Shown: one piece after another, positions 19,801-27,582 of the stretch
Position numbering within the stretch: the first letter of the stretch is position 1
How the letters are laid out: every line of letters begins with the position of its first letter
Assembly (NCBI GenBank): GCA_041395385.1
Contig: JAWLAN010000010.1
Location: forward strand, 112,300-176,299
Direction: 5' to 3'
Length of the DNA: 64,000 nucleotides
Source: JAJVHZ01 sp041395385
Lineage (GTDB): Bacteria > Pseudomonadota > Gammaproteobacteria > JAJPIJ01
The notes under the pieces: model-generated
Databases searched by the model: none
Told to the model about the DNA's origin: nothing
What the model saw: only the letters and a program-made list of their open reading frames with translations
Program-made: the position numbers and the translations under genes

Positions 19801-20619
19801 GCTGCCGCGATTCTCGGTCTCGACGGGAACGAGCGCGTTGAAGTCGGTCTTGGCCGGCGACTTGAAGGTCATCCAGTGGCCGACGCGCGCACGCAACGCC
19901 GGCAGATGCATGGCGAGGTAGCAGTACTGCTGCAGCGGTGCGAGCAGGGCGTTCGCGAAGGCCGCCGGATCCGAGAGCGCGAGCGCCTCGGAAAAGAGCG
20001 CGCGGGCCGCCTCGTGCGCAGCGATCGCCGTGCGCAGCCGAGCGCTCTCCTCTTCTGCATGGGGGTGCTCGCCGGGCTTGCCCTTGGCGATGAGCTCGTG
20101 GTGATTGACCAGCCGCCACAGCGGGGCGCCGACTCCGGCCAGCGAGCGCTCCTCGTCGCCGTCCTGCACCGCCGCCGGGAAGGCGGCCTGCTTGAGCGCG
20201 GCGATCTGCCGTTCGATTCGATTCAGATCGAGGGTCGCGGGGTCCACGCCCTTGAACTTGCCGTCGACCTTCGTCGCCACCTCGGCGCGGAACAGGAAGA
20301 TCGTGTCCATCTCCTCCTTGATCGCGACGATCTGGCGGTCACGCTCGCCGCCGACGTCGAACAGCTTCGCCACGAAGCGGCCGACATGCGGGGCCATGCG
20401 CACCAGGAGATCGCTGATGGCTTCCGGCGACATGCCGGCGCCCTGGCAGGCCCGATAGGCCTCGAAATCGTGAAAAAGCCTGGCGTCGTCGGCCTTGACC
20501 TCGGCATCGAAGACACGCAGCAGGTCAGCGAGCCGTGCCGGCTGGTAGAGATCAGGGTAGGTGAAACCGGGCAGGCCGAGCGTCAGGCTCGGCACGGGAG
20601 CGGCACTTCGTTCTGTCAT
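16870..20619 (-). CDS. NfnAB-like fused flavin/iron-sulfur pyridine nucleotide oxidoreductase
   Basis: The 1249-residue protein joins parts that are usually separate subunits. Residues 1-300 are a helical domain I do not recognise. Residues 309-391 hold eight cysteines (309, 312, 320, 344, 376, 384, 387, 391), probably two Fe-S clusters. A GltD/NfnB-like FAD-NAD(P) part follows, with VLVAGMGPAGYTLSHYLL (447-464) and GVIGGGLTAIDTA. The C-terminal third is like PyrK/NfnA: KFAPGQFYRVQ flavin-binding motif, MLVGGGLGNAVLFSIG, and a 2Fe-2S motif CMMKGVCAQCLC (1172-1183) plus C1199. NfnAB couples NADH, NADPH and ferredoxin by flavin-based bifurcation; whether this fusion does the same is inference. 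ATG 20619 is the preferred start; an upstream in-frame ATG lies at 20670. The UPF0114 gene follows. Confidence 0.85.
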   Translation of the reverse strand: MTERSAAPVPSLTLGLPGFTYPDLYQPARLADLLRVFDAEVKADDARLFHDFEAYRACQGAGMSPEAISDLLVRMAPHVGRFVAKLFDVGGERDRQIVAIKEEMDTIFLFRAEVATKVDGKFKGVDPATLDLNRIERQIAALKQAAFPAAVQDGDEERSLAGVGAPLWRLVNHHELIAKGKPGEHPHAEEESARLRTAIAAHEAARALFSEALALSDPAAFANALLAPLQQYCYLAMHLPALRARVGHWMTFKSPAKTDFNALVPVETENRGSYATLKGPHHHRRRRDGFALTDTRAERREALYEVDHCIYCHDRDTDSCSKGMRQKKDNTYKVNALGVTVTGCPLEEKISEMHLVKRRGDNIGALALIVIDNPMCPGTGHRICNDCMKGCIYQKTEPVNIPQIETNTLTDVLFMPWGFEIYSLLTRWNPLNVKRPHALPYNGKNVLVAGMGPAGYTLSHYLLNEGFGVVGIDGLKIEPLPKELTGDGSHPPQPIRDFHELYEDLDKRIMLGFGGVAEYGITVRWDKNFLKVIYLTLARRHSFRVYGGVRFGGTVTINEAWDLGFHHIAIASGAGKPTIIGLKNNLIRGIRKASDFLMALQLTGAAKESSLANLQVRLPAGVIGGGLTAIDTATELMAYYPVQVEKILHRYEALSAELGAEKVLRRFDEEERAILDEFLTHGRAIRSERERAAKAGEMPDFQPLLDGWGGVTLFYRKGMKDSPAYRQNHEEVHKGFEEGIAFAEGMDPREALSDEYGHLRAVRFKKYSHLEGRWVDSGEAPEVPLRSLFIAAGTSPNTIYQTEYPDTFEMDGKFYQRCEPAIENGRVTLAPMHDTAMPKLGKPAPLTSYQRDGRHISFYGDNHPVYAGNVVKAMASAKDGYPYVVKLFESELHALDPNRQRERDAALAELQAKLDDELLATVVEVKRLTPTIIDVVVRAKRAARKFAPGQFYRVQNFESYADRIEGTVLASEGLALTGAWVDKERGLISLIALEMGASTRICAHLKPGDPIVVMGVTGTPTDIPSGRTAMLVGGGLGNAVLFSIGRALRAAGNNVIYFAGYKNSQDLFKREDIEAAADVVVWAVDKSTNAMAIPPGRPQDKTHVGNILETIIAYAKGELGDTPIHLDDVDHMIVIGSDRMMAAVKEARHGVLKPYLKQKHHAIGSINSPMQCMMKGVCAQCLCKHVDPNTGEEFFVYSCNNQDQDLDAVDFPNLNARLRQNTVQEKIADLWLDYLMDKKSAWEMVAGDD

Positions 20620-20794
20620 GGACGGGGACCTGGCTGACGATGTCGCAAACGGGCTGATGTCGCAACGCAAAACGGCTAGGCATGGTAAAGCCTGGCGCCG
20701 CCTGACGCAAACCGCGGCGGCCTGAATTTCCGGGACTTTCGCGCATTACGCGACGCCCTTCGGGACGCGCCGAGGCGGCTGCGGGGGGCGGCCC

Positions 20795-20823
20795 CTTGAA
20801 AGCCGCGGCAATGGCCCCAATCT
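20795..20823 (+). promoter_or_regulatory. Candidate sigma-32 (RpoH) promoter of hsp20
   Basis: The sequence CTTGAAA (20795-20801) is followed after 13 bases by CCCCAATCT (20815-20823). The enterobacterial sigma-32 consensus is CTTGAAA, 11-16 bases, CCCCATNT. The -35 is perfect and the -10 differs by one inserted A. It lies about 50 bases before the hsp20 ATG, the correct direction and distance for a heat-shock promoter. Confidence 0.7.
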
Positions 20824-20874
20824 GGCTGTACAACGCGCCGCCGGCGCCAATCGAAATTAACCGGAGACAAGACG

Positions 20875-21321
20875 ATGAGCCATCTTCGCTACCAGCCCTG
20901 GGACGCGTTTTCCCAGGTTCGAGACGAGGTGAACCGCCTGCTGAAGGCGCAGTTGGACGAACAGGAAGGCGACAATCCCCGGGTCGTGACCAGCCACTGG
21001 GTGCCGGCTGTCGACATCAGGGAGGAGCAGACCGGTTTCGTGATCTATGCCGACCTGCCGGGGGTGAAGGTCGACGACATCGAGATCACCATGGAAAAGG
21101 GCGTACTCACGGTGCGCGGCGAGCGCAATCCCGAAAACGAAAGTGACGGGGCCGGCTTCCGGCGCATTGAGAGGTCCCGCGGCACGTTTTATCGCCGCTT
21201 CAGCCTTCCGGATTCCGCCGATGCCGATCGCATCCAGGCGAAAAGCCGTGACGGCGTGCTCGAGATCTTCATACCGAAGCAGGAGAAGAGCCGGCCGCGC
21301 AAGGTTGCCGTGCAGCCCTGA
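20875..21321 (+). CDS. Small heat-shock protein Hsp20/IbpA family
   Basis: Hsp20 chaperones hold unfolded proteins until DnaK/ClpB can refold them. The 148-residue protein has the alpha-crystallin domain from about residue 40: WVPAVDIREEQTGFVIYADLPGVK, GVLTVRGER, RIERSRGTFYRRFSLP, and the closing GVLEIFIPK with the conserved G-x-L motif, then a short basic tail (KSRPRKVAVQP) containing the IxI-like V-A-V. The N-terminal YQPWDAFSQVRDEVNRLL is typical of class A bacterial sHsps. A sigma-32-like promoter lies just upstream; a GGAG precedes the ATG. It is divergent from the large oxidoreductase gene. Confidence 0.95.
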   Translation: MSHLRYQPWDAFSQVRDEVNRLLKAQLDEQEGDNPRVVTSHWVPAVDIREEQTGFVIYADLPGVKVDDIEITMEKGVLTVRGERNPENESDGAGFRRIERSRGTFYRRFSLPDSADADRIQAKSRDGVLEIFIPKQEKSRPRKVAVQP

Positions 21322-21411
21322 TTATTTCCCCCGACTTCGCGCCGGACGGCCGTGCCCGCGTGCCCGGCCGCGCCGTCGCGCGCTCGGCATGGTGGCGCGG
21401 AAGGCGGCATT

Positions 21412-21440
21412 GAACTTTTTCAGTCGGCGCACGTTCTCAA
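21412..21440 (+). promoter_or_regulatory. Candidate sigma-E (RpoE/AlgU) promoter of degP
   Basis: GAACTT (21412-21417) followed after 17 bases by TCTCAA (21435-21440) resembles the sigma-E consensus GGAACTT, 16 bases, TCTGA/TCAAA. It lies 68 bases before the protease gene, and MucD/DegP proteases are known sigma-E targets in related bacteria. The -35 lacks the first G and the spacing is one base long, so this is a moderate match. Confidence 0.4.
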
Positions 21441-21507
21441 CGCCTAACCGAATCTGACCGGTTCGTGTGGCCAGAAGAGAATCCGGAAAGTACGGGAGAG
21501 ATCGAAG

Positions 21508-22953
21508 ATGGGGTTTGAAGGACGAGAGGGGTGGTGGGCGGCGGCGGGGCGCGCCGTGCGCGCGCGCGCGCGTATGGCCGCGTTTGCCGCGGCCGCCGTC
21601 GCGGCTGCGGCATTGCTCGGGGCAGCGGGAGAGAGCCGGGCGGTGCTGCCGGCGGCGGTGGATGGCCAGCCGATGCCGTCGCTCGCGCCGATGATCGAGC
21701 GCGCGACGCCGGCCGTGGTGAACATCGCCACCGAGGGCCACGTACAGATGCGGCTGAACCCGCTTTTCAACGACCCGTTCTTCCGTCGGTTCTTCAACAT
21801 CCCCGACCAGCTGCCGGAGCGCAAGACGCAGGCGCTGGGCTCCGGGGTCATCATCGACTCCTCGCGCGGCCTCGTGGTGACCAACAATCACGTCATCGCC
21901 AACGCCGACCAGATCAGGGTGAAGCTTCGCGACGGGCGCGTGCTCGAGGCCGAGCTCGTCGGCAGCGATCCGGACACCGACGTGGCGGTCATCAGGATCC
22001 CGCCCAAGGACCTGACGGCGCTGCCGCTCGCGGACTCCGATGCCCTGCGCGTCGGTGACTTCGTGGTCGCGATCGGCAACCCCTTCGGTCTCGGGCAGAC
22101 CGTCACCTCCGGCATCGTCAGCGCGCTGGCGCGCAGCGGTCTCGGCATCGGCGAATACGAGGACTACATCCAGACCGACGCCTCCATCAACCCCGGCAAT
22201 TCCGGAGGTGCCCTGGTCAACCTGCGCGGCGAGCTCGTCGGGATCAACACCGCGATCTTCTCGCAGAGCGGCGGCAACATCGGCATCGGCTTCGCCATCC
22301 CCGTGAACAACGTTCGCCAGGTGGTCGACCAGCTGGTGAAGTACGGCCAGGTCAAGCGCGGCTTCCTCGGGGTGGAGTTGCAGGATCTCAATCCGGAGCT
22401 CGCGCAGGCCTTCGGCATCACGCAGACGGAGGGCGCCGTCATCGCCTCCGTCGCGCAGGGTTCGCCGGCCGCGAAGGCCGGGCTGCGCCAGGGCGACGTC
22501 GTGGTGGCGGTGAACGGCCGCGCGGTTCGCAGCGCCTTCGACGTGCGTAACCAGATCGGTTTGACGCGCGCCGGAGAGAAGGTGGAAATGGATGTCGTCC
22601 GCGAGGGCAGCCGCAAGAAGATCACCACCCAGGTCTCCGAGCGCGAGAGCGAGCAGGCCAGCGCCGGTGGCGCCACCGGAGTCCGCAACCCCGCGCTTGC
22701 CGGTGCGACGTTCAGCGACATCCCGGACGGCATCCCCGAGTACCAGGGCGACAGCGGCGTGTTCGTGGCCGACGTGGAGCGCGGCAGCCGCGCCTGGCGC
22801 AGTGGTCTGCGTCCAGGCGATCTCATCACTTCGGTGCAGCGGCAGCGCGTGGAGAGCCTGGACCAGTTTCTCGAGCTGGTGCAGGGAGAGAGCGGCCAGC
22901 TGCTGGTCGGTGTGCGGCGCGGGAACGGCGCGGCCTTCATGGTTCTGAAGTAG
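21508..22953 (+). CDS. degP: Periplasmic serine protease, DegP/DegQ/MucD family
   Basis: These HtrA proteases degrade or refold damaged envelope proteins. The 481-residue precursor has a signal peptide (hydrophobic AAFAAAAVAAAALLGAA, cleavage near 42-48). The trypsin-like domain follows with H128 (TNNHVI), D158 (DPDTDVAVI) and S232 (NPGNSGGAL). Two PDZ domains occupy about 275-370 (KRGFLGVELQDL) and 395-475 (GVFVADVERGS, GLRPGDLI). Length and architecture fit MucD/DegQ. The gene has its own candidate sigma-E promoter and ends at a good terminator (23005-23042). No mucA/algU genes are in view. The converging neighbour is a rubredoxin reductase gene. Confidence 0.93.
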   Translation: MGFEGREGWWAAAGRAVRARARMAAFAAAAVAAAALLGAAGESRAVLPAAVDGQPMPSLAPMIERATPAVVNIATEGHVQMRLNPLFNDPFFRRFFNIPDQLPERKTQALGSGVIIDSSRGLVVTNNHVIANADQIRVKLRDGRVLEAELVGSDPDTDVAVIRIPPKDLTALPLADSDALRVGDFVVAIGNPFGLGQTVTSGIVSALARSGLGIGEYEDYIQTDASINPGNSGGALVNLRGELVGINTAIFSQSGGNIGIGFAIPVNNVRQVVDQLVKYGQVKRGFLGVELQDLNPELAQAFGITQTEGAVIASVAQGSPAAKAGLRQGDVVVAVNGRAVRSAFDVRNQIGLTRAGEKVEMDVVREGSRKKITTQVSERESEQASAGGATGVRNPALAGATFSDIPDGIPEYQGDSGVFVADVERGSRAWRSGLRPGDLITSVQRQRVESLDQFLELVQGESGQLLVGVRRGNGAAFMVLK

Positions 22954-23004
22954 CCGTTGCCGGCGCGATCAGGATCCCCACCCGGGCCCATTGCGGGCTC
23001 GATC

Positions 23005-23042
23005 GCGCCGTGTGGGCCTGGCCCTGCACGGCGCTTTTTTTT
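23005..23042 (+). terminator. Rho-independent terminator of degP
   Basis: GCGCCGTG (23005-23012) and CACGGCGC (23027-23034) form a perfect 8-bp stem, with GGGC/GCCC pairing inside, followed by eight T (23035-23042). An overlapping alternative hairpin uses CGGCGCGATC (22961-22970) and GATCGCGCCG (23001-23010). Confidence 0.85.
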
Positions 23043-23046
23043 CGCC

Positions 23047-24216
23047 TCAGTCCAGCAGCGCTGGCAGCTCGCGAGTGAGCTTCTGCCGTTCCGCGGTGGC
23101 GCCGCCCAGCAGCGCATATCCCTCGACGCGATCGTCCTCGGTACGGTACAAGGCGCGCATGCCGCCTTCGAGACGTTCGATACCCCAGTTCCCGGCGATC
23201 CCCGGCCGCGGGGGTGCGACCACCACCGGGTAGCGGCTGGTCTTCACGAGTACCGGCATGGGCGGATATGCGACGTCGGTCGGCCTGCCCGCCAGCGTGG
23301 GCGCCAGCGCCCGGGCGGCCTGCATGATGGGGGCGACGTAGGGCAGCACCAGCCCATCGACCTCGGCGCAATCGCCCAGGGCGTAGACCCGATCGCTGGA
23401 GGTGCGCAGCTGCCGGCTGACGAGTATGCCACGATTGACTGCCAGCCCCGCCGCACGCGCGAGCCCGGTCCTGGGCCGCAGGCCGATCGCGCTCAATACC
23501 GCGTCGGTGGCGAGCGCTTCACCGTCGGAGAGCGTGACCCGCAGTCGCGATCCTTCCCGATCGACACGCGCGACGGTGCGACCGAAGCGCCAGTCGACGC
23601 CGAACCCGGCATACGCCTCGGCGAGCGCCTGGCCCGCCTCGGCAGGCAGCAGGCGGCTGAGCGGGAAGGGCGCGGGGTCGATGACCGCGCTGGCGATGCC
23701 GCCGCTCAGCAGATCGTTCGCGAATTCACAGCCGATGAGGCCGGCGCCGATGATCGTCACGTGGCGGGCCGTGGCGATGGCCGCGCGAAAATTCGCGTAA
23801 TCGGCGAGATCGTTGACCGTCATGACGCGTTCAGCGGCGTCACCCTCGACCGGCACGTGTATCGGATCGGCGCCGACAGCCAGCACCAGGTTCGAATAGG
23901 CGTGCGCGACTCCGCCGGCGCGCACGGTGCCGGCGGCGGCATCCAGTTCCTCCACCGTTACCCGGGTGCGGATCTCGGCGTTGAGCTGGCTCGCCATGGC
24001 GGCCGCGTCGCCGAGCGCGATCGCCTCGGGCGGCTTGTTGCTCGTGTAAGCGCTCGACAGCATGGGCTTGGAATAATAGCGCCCGTCGTCGCGCGTGAAG
24101 ATGAGCAGCGGCGTAGTCGTGTCGAGCTTGCGCCATTCACGCGCGAGGCTGTAGCCGGCAAGCCCGGTGCCGACGATGACGAGGGGCTCCATGGTCGCGA
24201 CCGGCGCTGCCCCCAT
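23047..24216 (-). CDS. FAD-dependent rubredoxin reductase
   Basis: The 389-residue protein is a two-dinucleotide-fold flavoprotein: FAD-binding LVIVGTGLAGYSLAREWRK (about 12-30), NAD-binding VTIIGAGLIGCEFANDL (about 150), and the second FAD motif RVYALGDCAEVDG (about 278). Closest in pattern is rubredoxin-NAD(+) reductase (AlkT/RubB), which passes electrons from NADH to rubredoxin. The rubredoxin gene is immediately upstream on the same strand, three bases from the start used here, which strongly supports this partner. An ATG at codon 9 (24192) is the alternative start. The pair may support alkane hydroxylation or oxygen/peroxide detoxification; no hydroxylase is in view. Confidence 0.9.
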   Translation of the reverse strand: MGAAPVATMEPLVIVGTGLAGYSLAREWRKLDTTTPLLIFTRDDGRYYSKPMLSSAYTSNKPPEAIALGDAAAMASQLNAEIRTRVTVEELDAAAGTVRAGGVAHAYSNLVLAVGADPIHVPVEGDAAERVMTVNDLADYANFRAAIATARHVTIIGAGLIGCEFANDLLSGGIASAVIDPAPFPLSRLLPAEAGQALAEAYAGFGVDWRFGRTVARVDREGSRLRVTLSDGEALATDAVLSAIGLRPRTGLARAAGLAVNRGILVSRQLRTSSDRVYALGDCAEVDGLVLPYVAPIMQAARALAPTLAGRPTDVAYPPMPVLVKTSRYPVVVAPPRPGIAGNWGIERLEGGMRALYRTEDDRVEGYALLGGATAERQKLTRELPALLD

Positions 24217-24219
24217 ATG

Positions 24220-24390
24220 TCAGTCGGCCACTTCGACCATCTCGAAATCCGACTTGGGCGCCCCGCAGTCGGGGCAGACCCAGCCCTCGGGAACGTCCTC
24301 CCAGCGGGTGCCCGGCGCGATCCCGGCTTCGGGGAGCCCCAGCGCCTCGTCATAGATGAAGCCGCAGATCAGGCAGTACCAGCGACGCAT
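24220..24390 (-). CDS. rubA: Rubredoxin
   Basis: The 56-residue protein is a canonical rubredoxin: one iron held by C6, C9, C39 and C42 in CLICG and CPDCGAPKSDF, with the conserved YCLICGFIYDEALG and PEGWVCPDCG blocks. It transfers single electrons. The start is ATG 24390 with a GGAGG upstream. It lies directly before its probable reductase and is divergent from the Slp lipoprotein gene. Confidence 0.97.
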   Translation of the reverse strand: MRRWYCLICGFIYDEALGLPEAGIAPGTRWEDVPEGWVCPDCGAPKSDFEMVEVAD

Positions 24391-24527
24391 GTGTGAATTC
24401 CTCGGGAGGTTATTCAGCGGCGTACAATAGGAAAATGTGCGGGTCGGTGCAAACGCCGATGCGTGTCCCGCGAACCAAACCACCGCTGGCGGCGTCGAAG
24501 TATCTGTCGAGCTGATAAGGAACGGCC

Positions 24528-25127
24528 ATGTCGAGAAACCTAGCCCTCATACTGATTGCATGGCTGCTGCACGGATGTGCCAGTAACGTGCCCGTGGAGA
24601 TCCGCCAGCCCGCGGCCGGATCGCCGAATCTGCTGTCCGTGTACACGAACCCCGGTGCACACATCGGCCAGACGGTGCGCTGGGGAGGGGTGATTGCCAA
24701 TGTCGAGAACCGCGAGAACCAGACGTGGCTGGAGATCGTCGCGCGTCGCCTCGATGCGTACGGTGAGCCCGTGGCCACCGACAGGACCGAAGGGCGGTTT
24801 CGCGCCCGGGTCGAGGGTTTCCTTGACCCACAGGTCTTCGCGAAGGAGCGGGCAGTGACGGTTTACGGCAAGGTGGAGGGGACGGAAAACGGCACGGTCG
24901 GCGAGCAACCCTACAGCTTTCCGGTGGTTCGGGCCGAGAAGACGTACCTGTGGCCGCGGCGCGCGGACTGGCGCGATGACCCCTGGTGCCGCGACTACGC
25001 GTGGCGTTATTCGCTCTTCTACCGTTATCGTTACCCGGGTTTCTACCACCGCTACTGGTGGGGGTACCCGTATGGCTATTACGGGCCGTACTGGGGCCCG
25101 TCCTGGGGCCCCGCCTACTGCCGGTAG
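24528..25127 (+). CDS. slp: Slp-family outer-membrane lipoprotein
   Basis: The 199-residue protein has a lipoprotein signal (MSRNLALILIAWLLHGC, lipobox LHGC with Cys at 17). The mature part matches the Slp family of starvation-inducible lipoproteins: the NPGAHIGQTVRWGGVIANVEN block, TWLEIVARRLD, FRARVEGFLDPQVFAKER and VTVYGKVEG. The C-terminal 50 residues are rich in Tyr, Trp and Gly (YRYRYPGFYHRYWWGYPYG), a low-complexity tail often seen in surface lipoproteins. The cargo or role is unknown; in E. coli, Slp is linked to stationary-phase acid resistance. Confidence 0.87.
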   Translation: MSRNLALILIAWLLHGCASNVPVEIRQPAAGSPNLLSVYTNPGAHIGQTVRWGGVIANVENRENQTWLEIVARRLDAYGEPVATDRTEGRFRARVEGFLDPQVFAKERAVTVYGKVEGTENGTVGEQPYSFPVVRAEKTYLWPRRADWRDDPWCRDYAWRYSLFYRYRYPGFYHRYWWGYPYGYYGPYWGPSWGPAYCR

Positions 25128-25187
25128 GGTCGCGGCGCGGTCGGTGGCCCCGGTCGACGGTGTCGCACGCCGGCGACGCGGGGCAGG

Positions 25188-26006
25188 CTAGCGTGCGCTG
25201 GCCGAGGCCGCGCAGGGCGAGCGGAACCGGGTCGTGCGCCCGCTCTTGCTGCCGCTCTGGATGATCTCCTTCAGCAGGCCGAGGGTCACATAACTGACGT
25301 CGGGTTGAACCCCCGCGAGGCGGCGGAACGGATGGTCGGGTTCTCCGAGGTGATTGACGACCAGGGCGGCCCCCGGAAAACGGTGATTGCGCGTGAAGTA
25401 GTGGGTCGTCACCACGGTCTTGATGCCGGCGGCCGTGGCCGCGGTCAGGCCGTTGACCGTGTCCTCGAAGGCGATGCATTGGTCCGGCGCCAGCCGCATC
25501 TCCTGCAGGACGTAGTTGTAGACCGCCGGCGAGGGTTTTTTGGCCTCGATGATGTTGCAGCTGGCCACGACCTCGAACATCTCCCGCCAGTCGGCGCCTA
25601 AGTTGATGTCCAGCAACGTCTTTACGTTCGAATACGCCGAGCTCGTGGCGATCGCTAGCCGCATCTTCTGTGCATGCGCCTCGCGCAGCAGCCGGCGCAC
25701 GCCGATTCGCAGGGAGATCTGTCCGGCGATGAGCATGCGGGCGTAGTGGCCGGTCTTGACCCGGTGCACGTCGCTGGCGAATTCCGCGAGCGTGCCGCGA
25801 TCGTGGTACAGACCCTGCTCGGCGGCGTAGTGCGCGATGCGTTCACGCCCGCCGGAGATGGAGAGCAGCGCCTCGTATAGCGCGGGCGTCCATTCCCAGT
25901 CGAGGCCGAAATCGTAGAACGCCGCGTTGAAGGCAAGCCGGTGTATTTCCTCGGTGTCGGCCAGCGTGCCGTCCATGTCGAAGATCAAAGCCCGCAGCTG
26001 ATGCAT
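25188..26006 (-). CDS. HAD-family phosphatase, CbbY/beta-phosphoglucomutase type
   Basis: The 272-residue protein is a subfamily I HAD hydrolase: motif I FDMDGTLADTEEIH (D10 nucleophile, D12 acid), the helical cap, motif II ATSSAYSNV (Ser about residue 122), and motif IV CIAFEDTVNGL with the metal-binding Glu-Asp. The layout is that of CbbY, which removes phosphate from xylulose-1,5-bisphosphate, but no Calvin cycle genes are in the window, so the substrate is open. The C-terminal 25 residues (SGSKSGRTTRFR...) are not part of the fold. It follows rmuC on the same strand after 68 bases. Confidence 0.85.
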   Translation of the reverse strand: MHQLRALIFDMDGTLADTEEIHRLAFNAAFYDFGLDWEWTPALYEALLSISGGRERIAHYAAEQGLYHDRGTLAEFASDVHRVKTGHYARMLIAGQISLRIGVRRLLREAHAQKMRLAIATSSAYSNVKTLLDINLGADWREMFEVVASCNIIEAKKPSPAVYNYVLQEMRLAPDQCIAFEDTVNGLTAATAAGIKTVVTTHYFTRNHRFPGAALVVNHLGEPDHPFRRLAGVQPDVSYVTLGLLKEIIQSGSKSGRTTRFRSPCAASASAR

Positions 26007-26074
26007 TCACACCTTCCCCGATGATGGCTCTGGTGGGAGCCCCTGCAAGCAATTATCGTTCCCCACAACCGAAC

Positions 26075-27505
26075 CTAACCTGAACCGCCGCGTGGACCGT
26101 CCCCGGGTGGGTCGAGAAGTTCATCGGCCTCGGACGGTTCGAATTCGACTCGCTCGATCTGGGCGAACCGCTCGCTGATCTTTCTGGCGGAGGTGTTCAC
26201 CTTCTGTACGTCGTCGTGGGCCTGGGCGATGTGCCGGGAGAGCGCGTCCATGCGCTCCTTGAAGCGATCGAAGTCCTTGGCGAGGAAGCCGAGGTGCTCC
26301 TGGATGATGTTGACCTGCTCGCGGGTGGCGGCGTCCTTCAGGACCGCGCGCGCGGTGTTCAGCACCGCCCACAGGGTCGTCGGCGAGACCATCCACACCC
26401 GCATGGCGTGGGCCTCCTCGACGAGGTCGGGGTGATGGGCCTGGATCTCCGCGAAGACCGCCTCGGCGGGAATGAACATCACCGCTCCGTCGGCGGTGGT
26501 GCCGGGAATGATGTACTTCTCGGCGATGTCGTGTACGTGCTTGCGGATGTCCTGCTTGAAGATGCGCTCGTGCTGCCGGCGTTCCGATTCCGGCTGGGTC
26601 GCGTCCACCAGCAGCCGGTAGGTGTCGAGCGGGAATTTCGCATCGATGGGCACCATGCCGGTCGGGCTGGGCAGAAACAGCACGCAGTCCACGACGCGTC
26701 CGTTGGGCAGGGTGTACTGCAGCGCGAAATTCGCCTCCGGCATCACGTTGCGCACCAGGGCGGCCAGCTGCACCTCGCCGAAGGCGCCGCGCGAGCGCTT
26801 GTCGGAAAGCACCTCCTGCAGGCTGACGACGTTGCTCGAGAGCTCGGTGATGCGCTTCTGCGCCTCGTCGATGACCGCCAGGCGCTTGAGCACGTCGGCG
26901 AAGGTGGCGGTGGTCTTCTCGAATCCTTCCGAGAGGCGCTTTTCGACCTGTCCGCTGATCTCCACCAGTCGCTTGTCGGTCGTCTGGGTCAACGCCTCCA
27001 GGCGTTTGCCCAGGTCCTCGGCATAGCGCAGCAGGGCCGAGGCCACCTGCTGCTGCACCGCGGTCATGCCGGTGCTGAGGCCGTCCTGCATGCTGCGGCT
27101 GGTCTCCAGCTGTCGCTGCTCGAACCGCGTCCGGTGCTCGGCGAGGTGATTGCGCAACTCCTCGCGCAGGTCCATCAGCGAGCGGGTGGAATGATTGCGG
27201 CCGTCGGCGAGGGCCTCGGCCACGGCGTGCCGCAGGCGCTCCAGGCGCTCGACGACGTCGCCGCGCAGCTCCCCGCCGGCGCGGATCTGCCCGGTGACGA
27301 CCTCCTCCAGCCGCTGCTCCACTCCGTCCATGCGGCGCAACTGGTCCTCGATCCGGGTGTCCAATCGGATGAGCAGCTCGCGATCCCGGGCCGACAGCCG
27401 CGGTCTCAGGAGCAGCCACGACAGGGCGAGTAGTACCAGGCCCAGAACGATTAGAATGTAGTCCTGAGCACCCAGCGCGGCGAAGTAGCGGTTGACTTCC
27501 TGCAT
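26075..27505 (-). CDS. rmuC: DNA recombination protein RmuC
   Basis: RmuC limits inversions at short inverted repeats and is a predicted nuclease-like protein. The 476-residue product begins with one membrane helix (YILIVLGLVLLALSWLLL, about 16-33), then a long coiled coil (about 40-225), then the RmuC domain (about 235-440) with LSDKRSRGAFGEVQLAALV, FLPSPTGMVPIDAKFPLD and the VMFIPAEAVFAEI block. The C-terminus is acidic and disordered. This order and length are normal for the family. It is divergent from the SirB1-like gene, 77 bases apart if the latter starts at 27583. Confidence 0.94.
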   Translation of the reverse strand: MQEVNRYFAALGAQDYILIVLGLVLLALSWLLLRPRLSARDRELLIRLDTRIEDQLRRMDGVEQRLEEVVTGQIRAGGELRGDVVERLERLRHAVAEALADGRNHSTRSLMDLREELRNHLAEHRTRFEQRQLETSRSMQDGLSTGMTAVQQQVASALLRYAEDLGKRLEALTQTTDKRLVEISGQVEKRLSEGFEKTTATFADVLKRLAVIDEAQKRITELSSNVVSLQEVLSDKRSRGAFGEVQLAALVRNVMPEANFALQYTLPNGRVVDCVLFLPSPTGMVPIDAKFPLDTYRLLVDATQPESERRQHERIFKQDIRKHVHDIAEKYIIPGTTADGAVMFIPAEAVFAEIQAHHPDLVEEAHAMRVWMVSPTTLWAVLNTARAVLKDAATREQVNIIQEHLGFLAKDFDRFKERMDALSRHIAQAHDDVQKVNTSARKISERFAQIERVEFEPSEADELLDPPGDGPRGGSG

Positions 27506-27582
27506 GCATGCGCAGGCTAACGGCTAACCGCCGGTTTGTCATGCGCCGCCCGGGCAATCGGGCCGTTTGCGGAGTTGAAGCG

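Noticed and set aside
16834..20637. A plus-strand open frame of 1267 codons antisense to the large oxidoreductase
   Set aside because: It mirrors the real gene in a high-GC, third-position-biased region. The minus-strand protein has clear FAD, NAD and Fe-S motifs; the plus-strand one has none and is a low-complexity His/Arg/Val/Ala mixture.
24547..25479. Minus-strand frame of 310 codons over slp
   Set aside because: It has no domain and overlaps both the Slp lipoprotein and the HAD gene, each with a clear motif set.
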